The position numbers and the translations under genes are program-made. Under the pieces are notes generated by a model that saw only the letters and a list, made by a program, of their open reading frames with translations, did no database searches and was not told the origin of the DNA. A DNA stretch of 64,000 bases from an uncultured SAR116 cluster alpha proteobacterium (GTDB lineage Bacteria; Pseudomonadota; Alphaproteobacteria; Puniceispirillales; Marisalimonadaceae): positions 1 to 64,000 of the forward strand of contig CACMTN010000008.1 of the NCBI GenBank assembly GCA_902616615.1, written 5' to 3'. Shown here in pieces: positions 26,017 to 33,829 of the stretch (positions within the stretch are counted from its first letter, which is position 1; every line of letters starts with the position of its first letter).

Positions 26017-27185
26017 ATATTTTTTATATATCAATTTTGTATCTAAAATCTAAACCTTTAAACTTTTTGCTAAGTGTGTTTCTGATGATTGTAGGAATTA
26101 CAATAATAACTGTGTCTATTCTTGTTAATCAAGTTACCAAAGAAACTTTCAGTAAAAATAATCCAGGTTTAGATGCTGTAGTTGGTGCAAAAGGAAGCCC
26201 CCTTCAATTGATATTATCTTCTATTCATCACATAGATATTCCTACTGGAAATATAAGCTATCAAAATGCGAGAAAAATTATTAAACACCCAGCAATTAAA
26301 AGTGCAATACCAATTTCATTAGGCGATAATTTTCAAAATTTTAGAATAGTTGGGACTAACAAAAGTTTTTTAAAGTTATATAAAGCAGATCTAATTTCAG
26401 GTACCGCCTGGTCACAACCAATGCAAGCTGTAATTGGTTATAATGTGTCTAAAATCACAAAATTAAAAATTAACAAGTTTTTTGTTGGCTCACACGGCTT
26501 AATTGACACCGGGGATGTTCATGCAGAACAACCTTATAAAGTGGTCGGTATTTTAAAAAAAACCGGAACTATATTAGACAATTTAATTTTAACAAGTTTA
26601 GATAGTGTCTGGAACTTACATTCTGTTACAAATAAAGATAAATTAGAGATTACTTCATTGTTATTAAAATACAAAAATAAGACTTCATCTTTCTCTTTTC
26701 CTCGTTTAATTAACAGAGGTACAAACATGCAAGTTGCCAGTCCTAGTTTTGAAATTTCAAAACTACTTAAACTTACTGGTAATGCTCATAGAATTGTTGA
26801 TTACTTGAGTGTACTAATAATAATATTATCTTTATTAGGAATCTTGTTCACTTTATTAAATAACATAAATGAACGGAAATATGACTTAGCAGTTTTAAGA
26901 ACACTTGGATTTTCAAGATGGAAATTATTTTCCATTATTCTATCAGAAGGAATGATTATTTCTATTTTAGGTAGCACTATTGGTATAATATTTGGATATA
27001 TAGTATATGAAAGCATGTACTATTTTTCTATTGTAGGTAGAAGCTTAGAACTGGGGCAGCTAAGTTTTTTAAATGACTTATTTTTAATTTGGATAATCAT
27101 AAATATAATTGCCTTTATGACGTGCCTAGTTCCATGTATAAAAGTTTATAAGCAGAATATAAGATCTACTTTATTAAATAGTTAA
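26013..27185 (+). CDS. FtsX-like ABC permease in zinc locus (apparent ATA start)
   Basis: A MacB/LolC-type permease of about 390 residues. It has one N-terminal membrane helix (about 18-40), a large periplasmic domain with AIPISLGDNFQNFRIVGT, and three C-terminal helices with the FtsX core. The first conventional start in frame is TTG 26037, which has no Shine-Dalgarno. Eight codons upstream an ATA (26013) overlaps the ATPase stop as ATAA and has AGGAG seven bases before it. This adds NIFYISIL, which fits the amphipathic N-terminus of the family. I annotate ATA with moderate confidence. The predicted partner of the ATPase at 25375. Confidence 0.8.
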   Translation: MNIFYISILYLKSKPLNFLLSVFLMIVGITIITVSILVNQVTKETFSKNNPGLDAVVGAKGSPLQLILSSIHHIDIPTGNISYQNARKIIKHPAIKSAIPISLGDNFQNFRIVGTNKSFLKLYKADLISGTAWSQPMQAVIGYNVSKITKLKINKFFVGSHGLIDTGDVHAEQPYKVVGILKKTGTILDNLILTSLDSVWNLHSVTNKDKLEITSLLLKYKNKTSSFSFPRLINRGTNMQVASPSFEISKLLKLTGNAHRIVDYLSVLIIILSLLGILFTLLNNINERKYDLAVLRTLGFSRWKLFSIILSEGMIISILGSTIGIIFGYIVYESMYYFSIVGRSLELGQLSFLNDLFLIWIIINIIAFMTCLVPCIKVYKQNIRSTLLNS

Positions 27186-27228
27186 AATTTATATATTTAT
27201 GACGTAGAATTTATTTAAGGAGAAATTT

Positions 27229-27747
27229 TTGAATTTGAGATTTCTATTTATAATTGTTTTTACCTTTTTTTGTAATAAAGCATTTGGGTTTGAAAAATTT
27301 AACCTTAATGATATTGACCCTTATGAAAATATTATTATAGAGGATATGTTTGAACCATTAAAAGTCACGGGAGATGCTTTGCCATGGCAATTATTTAGTA
27401 AGACTAAAGAAGTAGAAGATTGTACCATTGATAAAGATGGTTTTGATTACTGTCTTATCAAACCAATTTATGACGATAAAATTAAAAAGTATAATGGTGA
27501 AACTGTAACTATAATGGGATATATGTTTCCATTAGAAGAATCTGAAAAACAAAAAAAGTTTTTAATAGGACCGTACCCTTTAAGTTGTCCTTTTCACTAC
27601 CACGTTGGGCCTTCTCAAGTGATTGAGATAAAATCAGATAATCCAGTTGATTTTTCATTTGATCCAATAACTATTAAGGGCAAACTCAAGATAAAATTCA
27701 ACGAGGAGACTGGTTCATTCTTTTACCTAGAAACTATTAAGTCTTAA
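27229..27747 (+). CDS. DUF3299 family exported protein in zinc locus
   Basis: A 172-residue secreted protein with a signal peptide of about 20 residues (to NKAFG) and a DUF3299-type domain. Characteristic stretches are VTIMGYMFPLEESEKQ and SCPFHYHVGPSQVIEI, the latter rich in possible metal ligands (Cys, two His). The start is TTG 27229 with AAGGAG five bases upstream. It is the last gene of the znuA-ABC series, 43 bases after the permease. DUF3299 proteins occur with zinc-regulated ABC systems in Vibrio (Zrg). A role in zinc handling in the periplasm is inferred; its mechanism is unknown. Confidence 0.75.
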   Translation: MNLRFLFIIVFTFFCNKAFGFEKFNLNDIDPYENIIIEDMFEPLKVTGDALPWQLFSKTKEVEDCTIDKDGFDYCLIKPIYDDKIKKYNGETVTIMGYMFPLEESEKQKKFLIGPYPLSCPFHYHVGPSQVIEIKSDNPVDFSFDPITIKGKLKIKFNEETGSFFYLETIKS

Positions 27748-27748
27748 T

Positions 27749-28939
27749 TTATAAAGTATCAGAAACCCCCCATATATTTGTTACCTGACTTGATAAAACT
27801 CCACCATTTCCATGAGCAACAGATAATTTAGCATTATCAATCCAACCACCATCTAGTCGTTGACCAACATCATCTCCTGAAGCATTTCTTAACTGCCTTA
27901 AAGCTTCTAAAGTTACAAAAAGACCGTACATTCCAGGATGGACGCAGGATAACCCACCACCATTAGTGTTTACTTTTAAGTTTCCAGCAGGTCCTATATT
28001 ATTATTTTTTACAAGTTCTTTAGCTTCTCCTTTTTTACAAAAGCCTAGGTCCTCTAGGAACAAAAGAGTATTTATTGTAAATGCGTCATACAATTGAATA
28101 GTACTCATATCATTTGGGTTATAACCAGACATACTAAATGCTCTTTTTCCACTTTCAATCGCTGATGTTTGTACCAAATCAGGCATTTCAGAAATCATAC
28201 GATGGTGATGTTCCATTGCTGCACCGAGAAGATAAATAGGAGTGTTTTTGGTATCTTTTGCCCGATCTGATCTAGTCATTACAACAGCCGCACCCCCATC
28301 TGTTACCAGACAACAATCTAATTTTCCGAGAGGATCAACAATAGGTCTTGCAGACAAAACATCATTTACCGTTAATGAACCATCTTGATGAGTATAAGCC
28401 CTAGGATTTAATAAAGCCCAATCTCTTGCTGAAACTGCCACATTAGCAAGATCTTCTCGAGTTGCACCAAACTCATTCATGTAACGTTTAGCTGATAAGG
28501 CATACGCAGTTACAGGCATTCTTGGCTGATATTGAGCCTCATAGGGCATAGCTTCGGAGATTGTTTTAAACCCACCTGCACTTTTTTGATTAGATCCGTA
28601 CGCAACAACAGCTACATTGATCAAACCTGCATCAAGAGCCATTGCAGCGGTTAGAATGTGAGATAAAAAACTTGACCCACCTATTTGCGACCCATCTGCA
28701 AATTTTGGTTTTACACCCAAATACTCAGATAATGACATTGCAGCCATAGAATGAAAAGCAGTTGCAGCAAAAACTCCATCTACTTCTCTTAGTTTTATTC
28801 CTGCATCGTCTAAGGCATCATGAACAGCGCTTGCCATTATTTCCATAGCACTCCAACCAGATGCTAAACCACATCCACTCTCTGCTAAACCTACTACAGC
28901 AGTTTTACCTCTTAATCTATTTATGTCATTTTGATCCAT
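27749..28939 (-). CDS. SCP2/SCPx-type thiolase-fold protein lacking the nucleophilic cysteine
   Basis: A thiolase-superfamily protein of 396 residues. The position of the usual nucleophilic cysteine reads GGSSFLSH (87-94), with serine instead. YDAFT (284-288) and the catalytic histidine H334 (SCVHPG, 331-336) are kept. Without that cysteine a normal thiolase reaction is unlikely. Related proteins such as Ltp2 pair with DUF35 proteins and act as retro-aldolases on hydroxyacyl-CoAs. The next gene upstream on this strand is a DUF35 protein, 11 bases away, which supports such a complex. The substrate is unknown. Confidence 0.83.
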   Translation of the reverse strand: MDQNDINRLRGKTAVVGLAESGCGLASGWSAMEIMASAVHDALDDAGIKLREVDGVFAATAFHSMAAMSLSEYLGVKPKFADGSQIGGSSFLSHILTAAMALDAGLINVAVVAYGSNQKSAGGFKTISEAMPYEAQYQPRMPVTAYALSAKRYMNEFGATREDLANVAVSARDWALLNPRAYTHQDGSLTVNDVLSARPIVDPLGKLDCCLVTDGGAAVVMTRSDRAKDTKNTPIYLLGAAMEHHHRMISEMPDLVQTSAIESGKRAFSMSGYNPNDMSTIQLYDAFTINTLLFLEDLGFCKKGEAKELVKNNNIGPAGNLKVNTNGGGLSCVHPGMYGLFVTLEALRQLRNASGDDVGQRLDGGWIDNAKLSVAHGNGGVLSSQVTNIWGVSDTL

Positions 28940-28950
28940 TAATTTTATCC

Positions 28951-29334
28951 TTATACAATATCAAAAATTACTGCTGGTTCTCCATTTAACGAAGAAATTC
29001 TAGCTTTAACCTTTTGACCAATTTCAACTTTATCTGGATCTATACCCTCAACTCTTGCCATCATCCTTGGACCTTCTTCTAGCGTAATCAAGGATAAGTT
29101 AAAGTCTCCACCCTTTTCAGGTAATCTTCTATTACAAGAAGAACTATACACTTCTCCATTTCCAGAGGCTTCGACCCACTCAAGATCACGCTCACCACTT
29201 CCAGGAAATGCTACACGAGGATGAAAGAAAAATTTATTGAGACTTTTACATCTTTGAATCATAAATTTACCCTCTGATAAAAAATTCTTAAATTGCTGTT
29301 CTGGTCCTACTGTACCTTTTAAGTTTTCTGCCAT
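28951..29334 (-). CDS. DUF35 OB-fold protein with degenerate zinc ribbon
   Basis: A 127-residue partner of the thiolase-fold protein. The OB-fold half is typical (LEWVEASGNGEVYS, then VKARISSLNGEPAVIFDIV). The zinc-ribbon half, usually with four cysteines, keeps only C29 (QRCKS). The positions after FHPRVAFPGSG have lost theirs. It should therefore bind little or no structural zinc. In DUF35-thiolase complexes this subunit guides acyl-CoA and stabilises the active site. It is 11 bases upstream of the thiolase-fold gene and 13 bases downstream of the acyl-CoA synthetase, a three-gene operon. Confidence 0.82.
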   Translation of the reverse strand: MAENLKGTVGPEQQFKNFLSEGKFMIQRCKSLNKFFFHPRVAFPGSGERDLEWVEASGNGEVYSSSCNRRLPEKGGDFNLSLITLEEGPRMMARVEGIDPDKVEIGQKVKARISSLNGEPAVIFDIV

Positions 29335-29347
29335 TTTATCCTCCGTT

Positions 29348-31432
29348 TTATTTTTTTATAATCAGCGCATCAAGGGCTATTACTTCAGTTTCACTTACTA
29401 AAATTGGATTCATTTCTACTTGATCAACTTTATTTGAATTAGCAGCAATAAAGTTTGATAAATTTATAATTGCATTTAACAGTGAATTAATTTCGATAGG
29501 TGGCTTTCCCCTTACACCATAAAAAATATCTTTGCTTTTTAATGATAAAATCATTTGCTCTGCCTTTTGTTTACTAACAGGAGCTTCTGCAAATACAATA
29601 TCTTTCATTACTTCTGCATAAATTCCACCAAGTCCAAACATTACAATTGGTCCAAAAACTGGGTCAATTTTAGCGCCTAAAATACATTCAATATCACCAT
29701 TTTTCATTGGTGAAATCATTATTCCATCTATACGCGCATTAGGTGCATTATTTTTTACATTTTTATAAATATTTTGGTAAGATTTTTTTGCTAAATCTAA
29801 GTTATCTATATTCAAAACCACACCACCAATATCAGTCTTATGTTGAATATCCGAAGACACTATTTTCATTACATATTTATCTTTGCCTTCTTTAAAGTAA
29901 GAGAATAAGTCTTCAATATCTTTTATAAGAATTGGTTTTAATATTGGCAAACCAGCAGATAAAAGCACTTCACTACAGTCAATTTCGTTTAAATTCTTGT
30001 TTGGTATATCAACTTTGTAATTGTCTAAATTAATTTGGTTACTGTTATGTTTTTCATTAAATTTTTCACCAAAAAACATAAGTGCGGACATTGCGACAAT
30101 TGCTCTTGTAGGATCTTCAAGGCAGGGAAATCCCTCTTTTTCATACATTTTTATATATTCTTCAGATGCTACCATACAGTTTATGAACAGTTTATCTTCA
30201 TATCCCTTCATAGCTTGTTTTAACGCAGAAAGTAACGGTTTGGACAAAACAGGAGAACCCGCAACTGAAGTCCAAAAACCTATCAATGCATCATAGCCAC
30301 CTTTGGAAAGCATTAAATCTGTGAATTTAGGTATTAATGTTAAATCATTAAAAAACTGGGCTGTTACATCAACAGGATTCATTGGAGACGCGAAGGGAAC
30401 AAGTTCTTTTAATTCATCTTGTGCGTCTTTTGGCATTGGGCCTACAATTAGGCCTTCATCTTCAGCTGCATCTGCCATAATTACTCCACCACCCCCGGAA
30501 ATAGTAACTAATCCTAAATTTTTTCCAGCTGGGAAAATTCTGGGCATTGTTGAATACGCTACATCTAACATTTCTTCTGTGCTTCTTACTCTATATGCAC
30601 CATGCGCTCTCAATACTTCGTCATAAACTTTGTCTTCACCTGCTAAAGAGGCTGTATGAGAGTTAGCAGCTGCCGCTCCCACTTCAGATCTTCCTACCTT
30701 CATAAAAATTACCGGTTTCTTTTCAGATCTTGCAGTGTCTAGCGCATCAGTAAATTGTTTACCGTCTTTAACACTTTCTGCATATGCCATGATTGTGTGT
30801 ACATCTGGATCTTCTGCCATAAGCTTGATGGTCTCTCCAACAGAGAGATCAACCTCATTACCAGTTGTCATCCAATATCTAATTCCCAGTCCTCTTTGAT
30901 GAGATACCATATAAATGTGGCTTCCATAAGCCCCTGATTGACTCGCAATAGAAATACCACCTGGTTTAGGAGTTGCTCTATCTATAGTGGAAGTAAAAGT
31001 AGGATAGAAGTTTTTGGCTGAATTAAATAGACCTAAACAATTTGGTCCGATAACTCTGAGACCACTTTCTTTGCTAATTTTTTTTATTTGATTTTGAAGC
31101 ATCTCACCTTGACCTCCAATTTCTGCAAATCCAGAGGAGAAAATTAATGCTGTTTTAGCCTTTTTTACTACTGCTTCTTGTAAAACTGATACGACAATAT
31201 TGGAAGGTACTGCAACTAATATGAAGTCTAAATCATCTTTTACATCTAATAAACTTGGATACGCTTTTATACCTTGTACTGTGTCCCTATTAGGATTAAT
31301 TGGGAAAATACCTCCAGAAAATTTTTGTTCTATCATATGAGCAAGTGGACGCCCTCCAATCCTCGCTTTGTTGTCTGAAGCGCCAACAATAGCAATAGAC
31401 TTAGGAGACATAATTTCTTGCAATGTAATCAT
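29348..31432 (-). CDS. ADP-forming acyl-CoA synthetase (fused alpha-beta subunits)
   Basis: Makes acyl-CoA with ATP to ADP (or the reverse). Order of domains: CoA-binding Rossmann domain (SIAIVGASDNKARIGG), succinyl-CoA-synthetase-like flavodoxin domain with the phospho-histidine in NSHTASLAG, then an ATP-grasp beta domain with HKTDIGGVVLNI and VEMNPILV. I place the start at ATG 31432 (MITLQEIMSPKS), with a GAAGGT Shine-Dalgarno upstream, giving 694 residues. An in-frame start at 31474 would add 14 residues that do not look conserved. It heads the operon with the DUF35 and thiolase-fold genes and may activate the acid they then cleave. Confidence 0.88.
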   Translation of the reverse strand: MITLQEIMSPKSIAIVGASDNKARIGGRPLAHMIEQKFSGGIFPINPNRDTVQGIKAYPSLLDVKDDLDFILVAVPSNIVVSVLQEAVVKKAKTALIFSSGFAEIGGQGEMLQNQIKKISKESGLRVIGPNCLGLFNSAKNFYPTFTSTIDRATPKPGGISIASQSGAYGSHIYMVSHQRGLGIRYWMTTGNEVDLSVGETIKLMAEDPDVHTIMAYAESVKDGKQFTDALDTARSEKKPVIFMKVGRSEVGAAAANSHTASLAGEDKVYDEVLRAHGAYRVRSTEEMLDVAYSTMPRIFPAGKNLGLVTISGGGGVIMADAAEDEGLIVGPMPKDAQDELKELVPFASPMNPVDVTAQFFNDLTLIPKFTDLMLSKGGYDALIGFWTSVAGSPVLSKPLLSALKQAMKGYEDKLFINCMVASEEYIKMYEKEGFPCLEDPTRAIVAMSALMFFGEKFNEKHNSNQINLDNYKVDIPNKNLNEIDCSEVLLSAGLPILKPILIKDIEDLFSYFKEGKDKYVMKIVSSDIQHKTDIGGVVLNIDNLDLAKKSYQNIYKNVKNNAPNARIDGIMISPMKNGDIECILGAKIDPVFGPIVMFGLGGIYAEVMKDIVFAEAPVSKQKAEQMILSLKSKDIFYGVRGKPPIEINSLLNAIINLSNFIAANSNKVDQVEMNPILVSETEVIALDALIIKK

Positions 31433-31526
31433 ATTGACCTTCTTCAATTTCTTTGTGTTTTTATATATTAACAAAATACAGAATAAATAATTTACTTCTT
31501 AAATCAAACTTTATAATTTTAGTTTG

Positions 31527-32756
31527 ATGTTTATTTATAAATTACCAAAAATTTTAATACTCACATGTTTTATTCAGATGATTTCTATGGTTGGGTTTGC
31601 TATTTGGCCAATATACTTAATAGACCTTCAAGCACAGTGGAAGTTGTCTAATAGCGAAGCAGGTTGGATTAGTGGTTCATTTTATATAGGTTATGTAATC
31701 GCCACTCCATTTTTAGTCAGCTTAACTGATACTTTTGATTCAAGGAAACTTTATGCTATTTCATGTTTAATAGGATCAGCAGGACTATTCTTTTTTTCTA
31801 TTTTTTCAACAAATGCAATTAATGCCTCAATTTTTTGGTCACTTGTTGGGGTTGGACTCGCAGGGACTTATATGCCAGGTCTACAAATACTAAATTCTAG
31901 ACTAAATCAAATTTCTAGAGAAAAATACGTTGCTGTATATACTTCATTTTTTGGACTTGGAACTGCTTTTTCTTTTTCTCTTTTTGGAATTTTAAAAAAC
32001 TATAATGTTAGTTGGGAAAATGCTTTTCTTTTAGCTTCAATTATACTCTTCTTATGTTCTTTTCCTCTTTTATATTTTTCTGGTGACGAAATCGAAGAGC
32101 GTCGAAAAAAGAAATATAAGGGAATCATTAAAGTTATTGTTCCTATTTTAAAAACTTTCAAAAATAAAAAAGCATCTCCTTTTATATTAGGATATGGAGG
32201 CCATACATATGAATTATTTGGATTTAGGAGTTGGACATTTCCTTGCATCGTTTTTCTTTCAAGTCACTTCAAAGTTTCTGTAAGTGACGCTTTCATTGCG
32301 AACAGTATTGCTTTAATGGGTTTTATAGGAATTTTTGCTTCAATATTCGGAGCAAAATATTGTATTGGCAAAGATAGAGCAAGAATAGTTTCCAATATGG
32401 GAGTTCTCTGTTTTTTTGGCTCGATATTAACAGCAATCTCTTTTCTATTTAGCTTTTGGTTGGCTCTTTTTATGCTTTTTTTATATAATAGCTTAATAAT
32501 TTTAGACTCTGGTTCATTAACAACAGGTACAGTTGTCAATGGAGAACCTCATGACAGAGGTGTAAGGCTGGCACTGCACTCAATGGTTGGTTTTTTGGGA
32601 GGAGCTATTGGTGGACCAGTTGTAGGTTTTGTTTTAGACAATTTTGGAGGACAGGCAAGTCATTTGGCTTGGTTCATGTCTTTTTTATGCTTAGGTTTAG
32701 GATCACTCCTTTCAGCCTTGACATTTAGATATTACTTTTTCAAATATAAAACCTAG
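31527..32756 (+). CDS. MFS transporter
   Basis: A 409-residue inner-membrane carrier with about twelve hydrophobic segments and a loop between helices 2 and 3 (DTFDSRKLYAISCLIG) typical of the major facilitator superfamily. A TTG immediately precedes the ATG at 31527; ATG is the likelier start. The substrate is not visible. The gene is followed after 30 bases by an NADP reductase on the same strand and diverges from the acyl-CoA synthetase operon, so it may import an organic acid used there. Confidence 0.82.
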   Translation: MFIYKLPKILILTCFIQMISMVGFAIWPIYLIDLQAQWKLSNSEAGWISGSFYIGYVIATPFLVSLTDTFDSRKLYAISCLIGSAGLFFFSIFSTNAINASIFWSLVGVGLAGTYMPGLQILNSRLNQISREKYVAVYTSFFGLGTAFSFSLFGILKNYNVSWENAFLLASIILFLCSFPLLYFSGDEIEERRKKKYKGIIKVIVPILKTFKNKKASPFILGYGGHTYELFGFRSWTFPCIVFLSSHFKVSVSDAFIANSIALMGFIGIFASIFGAKYCIGKDRARIVSNMGVLCFFGSILTAISFLFSFWLALFMLFLYNSLIILDSGSLTTGTVVNGEPHDRGVRLALHSMVGFLGGAIGGPVVGFVLDNFGGQASHLAWFMSFLCLGLGSLLSALTFRYYFFKYKT

Positions 32757-32786
32757 TATAAACTTATTACAACTTAGGAGATATGT

Positions 32787-33812
32787 ATGAACACTAAAAT
32801 TTTACTTAATGAAAGACCTGTTGGAGAACCAACATTAGGGAATTTTAGAACAGTTAAAGAAGACATAGTTTCTCCTAAAGAAGGAGAAGTGCTTTTAAAA
32901 ACAATTTATATGTCTTTAGATCCCTATATGCGAGGCCGAATGAATGATGCTAAGAGTTACGCAAAACCAGTCGGTATAGGTGAAGTTATGGAGGCTGGTG
33001 CTTTAAGTCAAGTTGTGGAAAGTAAATCTGAAATATTTAAAGCTGGGGATTTTGTTGAAGGCAGAACGGGCTGGCAAGACAATCCTACTATTAATGAAAA
33101 AAAATTAAGATTAATTGATCCAAAAATGGCACCCCTATCAACTTCTATTGGTGTTTTGGGCATGCCAGGTACAACAGCTTACGTTGGTATGCATAATTTT
33201 GCCAAACCACAAAATGGAGAAACTTTAGTTGTTTCAGCAGCAAGTGGAGCGGTAGGAGCGACCGTTGGTCAAATTGGTAAAATTTATGGATGTAGAGTTG
33301 TAGGAGTTGCAGGTACCGAAGATAAATGTGAGTTTACTAAAACTGAACTTGGTTTCGATGAATGTGTAAATTATAAGGATCCAAAATTTAAAGAAAAACT
33401 AAAATCTGCTTGTCCTAATGGTGTAGATATCTATTGGGAGAACGTAGGTGGTATTACTTTCGATACTGTTATGCCTCTCTTAAATGATTATGCCAGGATA
33501 CCAGTTTGTGGCCTTATTAGTTTGTATAATGCTACAAGTCTAAAAGGTGGAGAAAAAGATAGATTGCCCTTATTATTTAGGCAAATACTTACAAAAAGAA
33601 TGATGATAAAAGGTTTTATTGTTTTTAATCATTATGATCAAAGAGAAGAGTCAATCATAGCTCTTTCAAAATGGATAAATGAAGGCAAGATTAAATATAA
33701 AGAAGATTTTGTTGAGGGCTTAGAAAATGCTCCTAATGCTTTCATAGGATTATTAAATGGTAAAAATTTTGGAAAGTTAGTAGTTAAAGTTAATCCCGAT
33801 CCTACAATGTAG
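32787..33812 (+). CDS. NADP-dependent MDR reductase (CurA / leukotriene B4 dehydrogenase-like)
   Basis: A zinc-free medium-chain reductase of 341 residues. Early marks are MSLDPYMRGRM (about 46-56), and the cofactor domain has VVSAASGAVGATVGQIGK. These fit the CurA/prostaglandin reductase group, which reduces the C=C bond of enones and alkenals with NADPH. The start has GGAG seven bases upstream. It follows the MFS gene and converges on the fused beta-oxidation gene with 17 bases between. The physiological substrate is unknown. Confidence 0.87.
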   Translation: MNTKILLNERPVGEPTLGNFRTVKEDIVSPKEGEVLLKTIYMSLDPYMRGRMNDAKSYAKPVGIGEVMEAGALSQVVESKSEIFKAGDFVEGRTGWQDNPTINEKKLRLIDPKMAPLSTSIGVLGMPGTTAYVGMHNFAKPQNGETLVVSAASGAVGATVGQIGKIYGCRVVGVAGTEDKCEFTKTELGFDECVNYKDPKFKEKLKSACPNGVDIYWENVGGITFDTVMPLLNDYARIPVCGLISLYNATSLKGGEKDRLPLLFRQILTKRMMIKGFIVFNHYDQREESIIALSKWINEGKIKYKEDFVEGLENAPNAFIGLLNGKNFGKLVVKVNPDPTM

Positions 33813-33829
33813 TTATAGATAATTAAATT

